From Chitinophagaceae bacterium (GTDB lineage: Bacteria; Bacteroidota; Bacteroidia; Chitinophagales; Chitinophagaceae): a stretch of DNA of 47,102 bases. How positions within the stretch are numbered: the stretch's first letter is position 1; each line of letters starts with the position of its first letter. The position numbers and the translations under genes were made by a program. The notes beneath the pieces were generated by a model, which saw nothing but the letters and a program-made list of their open reading frames with translations, had not been told where the DNA came from and did not search any database. Positions 41,938-47,102 of the stretch are shown piece by piece. The stretch covers positions 1-47,102 of the forward strand of contig JANWKA010000133.1 of NCBI GenBank assembly GCA_025451655.1, given 5' to 3'.

Positions 41938-42885
41938 TCAGGGAACGAACCGGACAGCGGGCCGGTGAACAGGAGCAAGGGTCCGCAGATAGGTGTAAAT
42001 CGCGCTCAGGTCCCGGACCGTCATCCCCGAAAAAAAAGTCCAGGGCATCGCTGAATTGAAATGGTCCCGGAGGATCGGTGCCGGATGGAAGCTGCTGTCG
42101 GAATAGGATTTGAACCTGGCAACAAATGCATCCCTGGACCAGGATCCGATCCCGCATTCCGGGTCCGGGGTGATATTGGCCGAGTATACCACACCCCCTG
42201 TTGGAAGCGGGAAGTTTTCATTGCCAGAAAAATCCCCCCCATGACATCCCGCGCAATTGGCCATCAGGACCAGGTATTTTCCGTAAGCCGCATTGACCCC
42301 CTGGGCAGGAATGGGATGGAAATGAGGGCGGGCAGGGTAGGTATTGATCTTCCAGTTCACCGGAAAATCAGGGCGGGAGTCTTCAATATCCTTGCGAACC
42401 GGGGGAATGGTGCGGATATAACTGATGATGGCGCAAATGTCCAGACTGTCCAACTGCCCATAGTTGGGGAAGGGCATTACCGGAAAAAGTGATTTGCCGT
42501 CACGCGTGACCCCGGCTGTGATCGCCCTGAAAATTTCCCCGTCGGTCCAGGATTTCAGGTTGTAGGGGGTGATATTCCTGGCTACAAAACGGCCGGGCAG
42601 TCCCTTGCTTTCGTCAAAGACCTCCCCTCCCTGGCCCATGGTGCCCGGAGTCATCGGGCCGGCCGTAAGATCCATGTCCCTGTCGGAATGACAATCCATG
42701 CACCGGGCTACATTATTGACCAGGTAGGCTCCTCTTGCAACTTCCCCGGGATTGGCCCGGATATGGATGTCCGGAGCTTTCCCAACATCAGGAAGGATCA
42801 GCTTCAGCCAGATCAGCAAGCCACAAAATCCAATCACGCCCAAACTGGCCAGGACACCCACGGTGCGCAGGATCAATTTCTTCAT
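41938..42885 (-). CDS. Membrane-anchored dihaem cytochrome c, paralogue
   Basis: Second dihaem cytochrome c of 315 residues, with an N-terminal hydrophobic anchor (about 8-28). The haem motifs are C62-MDC-H66 and C211-AGC-H215. Shared blocks with the downstream copy include NITPYNLKSWTDGEIFRAI, SANITPDPECGIGSWSRDAF and the terminal LAPVHRPAVRFVP, so the two arose by tandem duplication and have since diverged strongly. It is 105 nt upstream of its partner on the same strand and probably co-transcribed. Its exact role is unknown. Confidence 0.9.
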   Translation of the reverse strand: MKKLILRTVGVLASLGVIGFCGLLIWLKLILPDVGKAPDIHIRANPGEVARGAYLVNNVARCMDCHSDRDMDLTAGPMTPGTMGQGGEVFDESKGLPGRFVARNITPYNLKSWTDGEIFRAITAGVTRDGKSLFPVMPFPNYGQLDSLDICAIISYIRTIPPVRKDIEDSRPDFPVNWKINTYPARPHFHPIPAQGVNAAYGKYLVLMANCAGCHGGDFSGNENFPLPTGGVVYSANITPDPECGIGSWSRDAFVARFKSYSDSSFHPAPILRDHFNSAMPWTFFSGMTVRDLSAIYTYLRTLAPVHRPAVRFVP

Positions 42886-42940
42886 GTCAGGGATGGATTA
42901 AAGTCCTGAATGGGGACCGCAGCCCAAAATGCAAAAATTT

Positions 42941-42963
42941 CCTGGGGGAAGCAAATCCCCGGG
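42941..42963 (-). terminator. Possible terminator between the secreted-protein gene and the cytochromes
   Basis: Imperfect GC-rich inverted repeat (GGGGA/TCCCC core with a bulge), followed on the minus strand by AAATTTTT. It lies about 90 nt past the stop of the 43054-43767 gene. The match is weak. Confidence 0.35.
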
Positions 42964-43053
42964 ACGAAAACGATTGAGCGATTGGGAGCTTTCCGGATCC
43001 AGGGGATCGGCAGGTCACCGACGGTCAAGCCCGGGCCTTCCTCCGGGCTGACC

Positions 43054-43767
43054 TTAGCGAGGTGCTTCCCCGGCCTGGATGCCTTCCACAGGAAAGGAAC
43101 TCCGGCCATCCAGGTCGGTCAGGGATACAATCACCGAATAATGGACAGCGGGGAGCACCTGGAAGGCAGCCGCGCAAATTCCCCCGGTCATCCCGATTAC
43201 CCCTTCCTGAACGGGAAGCAGGAACTTTTTATATCGGCTGTGCAGGCCTTTGAACCGGGTGTCGATGAGCACCATCTGGGCAAGCAGGGGCTCCATCCCT
43301 TTTCCCTGCATCCGGCATATCATACGGGTCCCCTGATGGTCCAGGGACACATTCCCTTCCAGGACCGGGTCCGGTGCATGGGGGTCAAATGGGATGACCT
43401 CCCATTTCCGGTACAACCCGAGGGAATCCTCCAAGGTTCCTCCGCTGAACCGGAGCGTATAGGTCGCTCCGCTTTGGAGAAAATACTCCGGTTTCAGGAG
43501 GATTTCCCCCAGGTTCCGGACCCCCCGGTGATATTGCACCGGCAAAAGCGCGACCTGCATGAAACCGGATTGGAGAAAAAATGCTCCCCGGTGATGCATT
43601 ATGGCCTCCAGGACCCCGGCATTCTTTCCTTCACCGAAGACCAGGACCATGGAATGGCTGTCCATCCGCCCGCCGCGGGGATAAACCGTCCATTGCGCTA
43701 CAGGACATTGGGCGGGGACCGGGATCCGGAAAACCAGGAGGATCCATAAACAGGGCAGGAGACGCAT
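43054..43767 (-). CDS. Secreted protein of unknown function downstream of fumC
   Basis: Protein of 237 residues with a signal peptide (MRLLPCLWILLVFRIPVPAQ). The rest looks like beta-rich segments (HSMVLVFGEGKNAGVLEAIM, ATYTLRFSGGTLEDSLGLY) and may form an immunoglobulin-like fold; I recognise no family. The start is the ATG at 43765-43767. It begins 18 nt after fumC, so it is probably read from the fumC transcript even though the products act in different compartments. Confidence 0.6.
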   Translation of the reverse strand: MRLLPCLWILLVFRIPVPAQCPVAQWTVYPRGGRMDSHSMVLVFGEGKNAGVLEAIMHHRGAFFLQSGFMQVALLPVQYHRGVRNLGEILLKPEYFLQSGATYTLRFSGGTLEDSLGLYRKWEVIPFDPHAPDPVLEGNVSLDHQGTRMICRMQGKGMEPLLAQMVLIDTRFKGLHSRYKKFLLPVQEGVIGMTGGICAAAFQVLPAVHYSVIVSLTDLDGRSSFPVEGIQAGEAPR

Positions 43768-43785
43768 GGAGAAGGGCTGAAGCCA

Positions 43786-45189
43786 TTATTTGGGAAGGGT
43801 TCCCACCATTTCAGATGGAATTACCCAGGCATCGAACTGTTCGGCGGTTAAATAACCCAGGGCAATCGCTGTTTCTTTCAGGGTTTTTCCTTCCTGATGG
43901 GCTTTTTGGGCGATTTCGGCAGCTTTATAATAGCCGATCCGGGTATTGAGTGCAGTCACCAGCATCAGGGATCGTTCCAGGTTTTTCCTAATTTCCTCAA
44001 ATACCGGCTCGATACCTGCTGCGCATTTGTCGTTAAACGAAACGCAGACATCCCCGATCAGCCGGGCGGATTGCAGGAAATTACAGATGATGACCGGTTT
44101 AAAGACATTCAGCTCAAATTGCCCGGTCGCTCCCCCGATATTGATCGCCACATCGTTGCCCAGGACCTGGGCGGCGACCATGGTCATGGCCTCACACTGG
44201 GTGGGATTTACTTTCCCGGGCATGATGGAACTTCCCGGTTCGTTATCCGGGATCCGGATCTCACCGATCCCGCAGCGGGGTCCGGAACTCAGCATCCGGA
44301 TATCGTTGGCGATCTTCATCAGGCTGACTGCCACCGTCTTCAGTGCCCCATGGGCTTCCACCAGGCCATCATGAGCGGCCAGCGATTCGAACTTATTCGG
44401 AGCAGTAACGAAAGGAAGGCCGGTCAGCTCTGCGATTTTGGAGGCAACCTGAACGGCGTAACCTGGAGGGGTATTGATGCCGGTTCCGACCGCGGTGCCT
44501 CCCAGAGCCAGTTCATACAGGTGGGGAAGGGTGGCCTGGATCGCCCGGATGCCATGGTCCAGCTGGGAACAGTATCCGCTGATCTCCTGACCCAGGGTCA
44601 GGGGGGTCGCATCCATGAAATGGGTCCTGCCGATCTTGACGATCCCCATGAATTGTCTTGATTTCTGGTCCAGGGTATCCCTGAGCTTCTGAATCCCGGG
44701 GAGGGTGATGTCCACCAGCATCCGGCAGGCGGCGATATTCATCGCCGTCGGGAAAGTATCATTGGAGGACTGGGATTTGTTCACATCATCGTTGGGTTGC
44801 AGGAACTTTTCCCGGTCGGTCAGCTTCCCGCCCCGGATCACCTGGGCCCGGTTGGCGATCACCTCGTTCACGTTCATGTTCGACTGCGTCCCGGAACCGG
44901 TCTGCCAGACCACCAGGGGAAACTGGTCGTCCAGTTTCCCTTCCCGAATTTCTGCGGCAACCTGGGCAATCAGGGCCGATTTTTCGCGTTGAAGTACCCC
45001 GGCCTCCTCATTAACGATTGCGGCGGCCTGCTTCAGCCATGCGAAGGCCCGGATGATCTCAATGGGCATCCTGCTGGTCTCGGGGGCAATCCGGAAATTT
45101 TCCATGGAGCGTTGAGTCTGGGCGCCCCAATAAACCCCGGCAGGCACCCGGACCTCACCCAGGGTATCTTTTTCCAATCGGTATTCCAT
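43786..45189 (-). CDS. fumC: Fumarate hydratase, class II
   Basis: Iron-independent fumarase of the TCA cycle, converting fumarate and malate. It has 467 residues. Motifs: [51 protein letters not shown] and the superfamily signature [11 protein letters not shown] (319-329), whose Ser320 or Ser321 is the catalytic serine. The starting [20 protein letters not shown] is typical. With malic enzyme and sucD it puts three malate/succinate enzymes in this window, on the same strand but in separate units. The -7 element is at 45248. Confidence 0.97.
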   Translation of the reverse strand: MEYRLEKDTLGEVRVPAGVYWGAQTQRSMENFRIAPETSRMPIEIIRAFAWLKQAAAIVNEEAGVLQREKSALIAQVAAEIREGKLDDQFPLVVWQTGSGTQSNMNVNEVIANRAQVIRGGKLTDREKFLQPNDDVNKSQSSNDTFPTAMNIAACRMLVDITLPGIQKLRDTLDQKSRQFMGIVKIGRTHFMDATPLTLGQEISGYCSQLDHGIRAIQATLPHLYELALGGTAVGTGINTPPGYAVQVASKIAELTGLPFVTAPNKFESLAAHDGLVEAHGALKTVAVSLMKIANDIRMLSSGPRCGIGEIRIPDNEPGSSIMPGKVNPTQCEAMTMVAAQVLGNDVAINIGGATGQFELNVFKPVIICNFLQSARLIGDVCVSFNDKCAAGIEPVFEEIRKNLERSLMLVTALNTRIGYYKAAEIAQKAHQEGKTLKETAIALGYLTAEQFDAWVIPSEMVGTLPK

Positions 45190-45247
45190 GGTTTCGATTT
45201 TGAAGCCGGCCCCTGATCCAAAAACAGGTACGGATCCGGATTTCCCG

Positions 45248-45255
45248 CAAAATTA
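45248..45255 (-). promoter_or_regulatory. Bacteroidota -7 element (TAATTTTG) of fumC
   Basis: Exact TAnnTTTG on the minus strand; leader about 55 nt to the fumC ATG. Confidence 0.6.
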
Positions 45256-45348
45256 AGCATCGCGGGTCACCATTTGGAGATTTTCATTTCTGGTGGAAAG
45301 CGCCTCATGCAACGGACCAGCCCTTTTTTTTGGTATTTTTAAATAAAC

Positions 45349-47102
45349 ATTCCGATTCCCATTTCGAACCGCATTCCCATATTCCTTCTCAGCCTGATCC
45401 TGTTTAAGGCCGCCCCCGGGCAGACCAGGACCGTCCTGGGCAGGGTCCTGGATTCCCTGAATCATGGCCCGTTGAAAAATGTGAGCGTGTCGGTGCCCGA
45501 TGGGACCGTCGGGGTCCCAACCGGCACCGATGGAAGTTTCCGCATCACCATCCCCGTTCCTTCCCGGGCGCTGCAATTCAGCCTGACCGGATACCATTCC
45601 CGGATCATCCCCCTCGGGGGGGATTCCTCCCGACCATTGACCGTCTACCTGGCTACCATTTATACCCAGTTGGGGGTGGTCTCCATTCAGGGCAAAAGGG
45701 GCCGGTACCGCAACAAGGGCAACCCGGCGGTTGAACTGATCCGGGAGGTGATTGCCCACAAGCCTGAAAACCGGCCGGAGAGCTTCCCTTATTGGTCGGA
45801 CCACCAGTATGAAAAGCTGGGGATCCTTTTTGATACCCTGCCGCGTATCCTGCGCAATAATCCCCTGCTGAAAAAATTCCGTTTCGTATTCCAGAACCGG
45901 GATACTACGGTAATGCCAGGAAAATCCCTGGTCCCCATCTACCTGCAGGAGGTTTTTTCCCAAAACTTTTACCAGGCGCATCCCCAAAAGGAAAAAAAAC
46001 TGGTCCTGGCTACCAAAAACGTTGATTTCGGGAAATACCTGGATATGCCAGGCATCAGCATGGCCCTGAACCGGCTCTACCAGGATCTCGATATTTACGA
46101 TAACGAGGTCACGGTATTCACCACCAAGTTTGAGAGCCCGATCGCCAACCTGGCTCCTGATTTTTATAAATATTATATCCAGGATACGGTTGTTGAAAAC
46201 GGGGAAAAGGTGGTGCGGGTCCAATTCACTCCCAGGAACCAGGAAGACCTGCTTTTCAACGGAATGATGTGGGTAACCCTGGATGGTCGATATGCCATCC
46301 GTCATATCAACCTGGGTGCCTCCAAACATATCAACCTGAATTGGGTTCGGTCCTTCCAGGCCAGCGAAGATTTTGAAAAAGGCCCGGGCGGGCATTATTA
46401 CCGGACTGAGTCCAAAATGACCGGGGTTTTCAGTCCCTTTCCCCGGCTGCCGGCGGTCTATGGGGAGCGGATGATATCCGTTTCCCAGGTCAGCGATTCT
46501 GCCCTTCCTGAAACGATTTTCCGGACCGCCACGGTGGACACCCTGCCAGCGGCTTCCAGGCAGCCCGCCGGATATTGGGTTTTGAACCGCCCCAAACCCA
46601 TATCGACACCCGAGTCCAGGGCTTATACCAATACGGACAGCCTGATTCATATGCCCGCATATAACCGGCTGGGAAATGTCATCAACCTGATTGCCTCGGG
46701 CTACGAGGATGCCGGAAAATTCTATATCGGTCCGGTGGGCGACTTCTATTCTTTCAATCCGGTAGAGGGGCCCCGATGGCTTTTTGGAGGATTTTCCAAT
46801 ACCAAACTGAGCTCCCGTTATTATGCTGATGCTTACCTGGCCTATGGAACCTCGGACCACCGGTTGAAGTATCTGCTCAGCGCCTCCTATTCCCTCAACG
46901 ACCGTTCAATCTATAAATACCCCTATCATTACATCCAGGTGAGCTGGCTCAGGGATACCCGGAATCCCGGTAATGAAAATACCACTACCCAGGGTAACGG
47001 ATTCCTGTCCTCCTTCAGCAGGGGCAATAACACCAAATGGCTTTACAACGATATCCTGCAGGTATCCTATGTCCATGAATTGGCCAGCCATCTTTCCTAT
47101 GA
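45349..47102 (+). CDS. DUF5686 protein with carboxypeptidase-like regulatory domain, 3' end cut by window
   Basis: Outer-membrane-associated protein found in Bacteroidota; role unknown. A signal-peptide-like stretch (NRIPIFLLSLILFKAAPGQ) is followed by a carboxypeptidase-D regulatory-like beta-sandwich (RTVLGRVLDSLNHGPLKNVSVSV to about residue 105) and the start of the DUF5686 region (NPAVELIREVIAHKPENRP, then DLDIYDNEVTVF), which normally ends in a beta-barrel. About 585 codons are visible and the frame is open at base 47102. There is no ATG, GTG or TTG between the in-frame stop at 45340-45342 and TTG 45472, which lies inside the first domain. ATT (45349, 45355, 45361, 45373) or ATA codons are the only starts that keep the signal peptide, so the given start is uncertain. 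Confidence 0.85.
   Translation, partial: MPIPISNRIPIFLLSLILFKAAPGQTRTVLGRVLDSLNHGPLKNVSVSVPDGTVGVPTGTDGSFRITIPVPSRALQFSLTGYHSRIIPLGGDSSRPLTVYLATIYTQLGVVSIQGKRGRYRNKGNPAVELIREVIAHKPENRPESFPYWSDHQYEKLGILFDTLPRILRNNPLLKKFRFVFQNRDTTVMPGKSLVPIYLQEVFSQNFYQAHPQKEKKLVLATKNVDFGKYLDMPGISMALNRLYQDLDIYDNEVTVFTTKFESPIANLAPDFYKYYIQDTVVENGEKVVRVQFTPRNQEDLLFNGMMWVTLDGRYAIRHINLGASKHINLNWVRSFQASEDFEKGPGGHYYRTESKMTGVFSPFPRLPAVYGERMISVSQVSDSALPETIFRTATVDTLPAASRQPAGYWVLNRPKPISTPESRAYTNTDSLIHMPAYNRLGNVINLIASGYEDAGKFYIGPVGDFYSFNPVEGPRWLFGGFSNTKLSSRYYADAYLAYGTSDHRLKYLLSASYSLNDRSIYKYPYHYIQVSWLRDTRNPGNENTTTQGNGFLSSFSRGNNTKWLYNDILQVSYVHELASHLSY

Noticed and set aside
45253-46860. 535-codon open frame on the minus strand
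   Set aside because: It is antisense to the DUF5686 gene, has no recognisable domain, and its composition (Gly/Pro/Gln/Ile-rich) is that of a GC-rich shadow frame.
1-47102. Mobile elements, prophage or CRISPR array
   Set aside because: No transposase, integrase, long terminal inverted repeats or regularly spaced direct repeats were found on either strand.

Overview
The window is chromosomal DNA of a Bacteroidota bacterium, most likely close to the Chitinophagaceae/Chitinophagales. The evidence is a set of families largely confined to that phylum (DUF6427, DUF4293, DUF5686 with a carboxypeptidase-like regulatory domain, a PepSY-like secreted protein, a TraR/DksA protein without the zinc cysteines, the eukaryote-like IleRS) and a phylum-specific promoter signature. 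At least fourteen genes are preceded by an exact TAnnTTTG -7 element, two of them with TTG or TTTG exactly 19 nt upstream. Start sites are not preceded by consistent Shine-Dalgarno sequences. I see no transposon, integrase, prophage, plasmid gene or CRISPR array; this is mostly core genome.

Layout. 1-353: 5' end of gyrB (minus), divergent from a Cys-rich AraC/PchR-type regulator (819-1742), then a secreted DPP-IV-like peptidase. 4135-6603: a minus-strand cluster of an SdpR-type repressor, an SdpI-type membrane protein and an exported alpha/beta hydrolase. 6638-11677: a PepSY-like secreted protein diverges from ileS, which is followed after 2 nt by a lysine-tailed DksA-like protein. 11754-14564 (minus): purQ followed by a DsbD split into two genes. 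14795-17317 (minus): two exported or membrane proteins of unknown function. 17476-21496: a TIGR01777 epimerase converging on pabB, an acidic low-complexity protein coupled to pabB, and purA. 21640-27807: relA/spoT (minus) diverging from tRNA-Leu(UAG), tig, clpP, clpX and a small helical protein. 27812-34903 (minus): acyl-CoA dehydrogenase, sucD, mlaF-mlaE, a kinase-like protein overlapping the end of a malic enzyme-phosphotransacetylase fusion, and that fusion. 35044-39486: DUF4293, uvrA, an ECF sigma factor with a structured leader, and a cold-shock protein. 39567-45189 (minus): thiolase, two paralogous membrane-anchored dihaem cytochromes c, an unknown secreted protein, and fumC. 45349-47102 (plus): DUF5686 outer-membrane protein, cut by the window end.

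How the genes fit together. Proteostasis (tig-clpP-clpX), stringent response (relA and a DksA-like protein), purine synthesis (purQ, purA), folate (pabB), central carbon (fumC, sucD, malic enzyme, acyl-CoA dehydrogenase, thiolase), cell envelope (MlaEF, DsbD, DUF5686, secreted peptidase) and electron transfer (cytochromes c) point to a free-living heterotroph that respires and probably feeds on peptides.

The least explained items are the kinase-like protein translationally coupled to malic enzyme, the swapped HIGH motif of IleRS, the 11-bp inverted repeat ending directly at the sigma-factor start codon, the apparently leaderless relA promoter, and the DUF5686 gene without a normal start codon.
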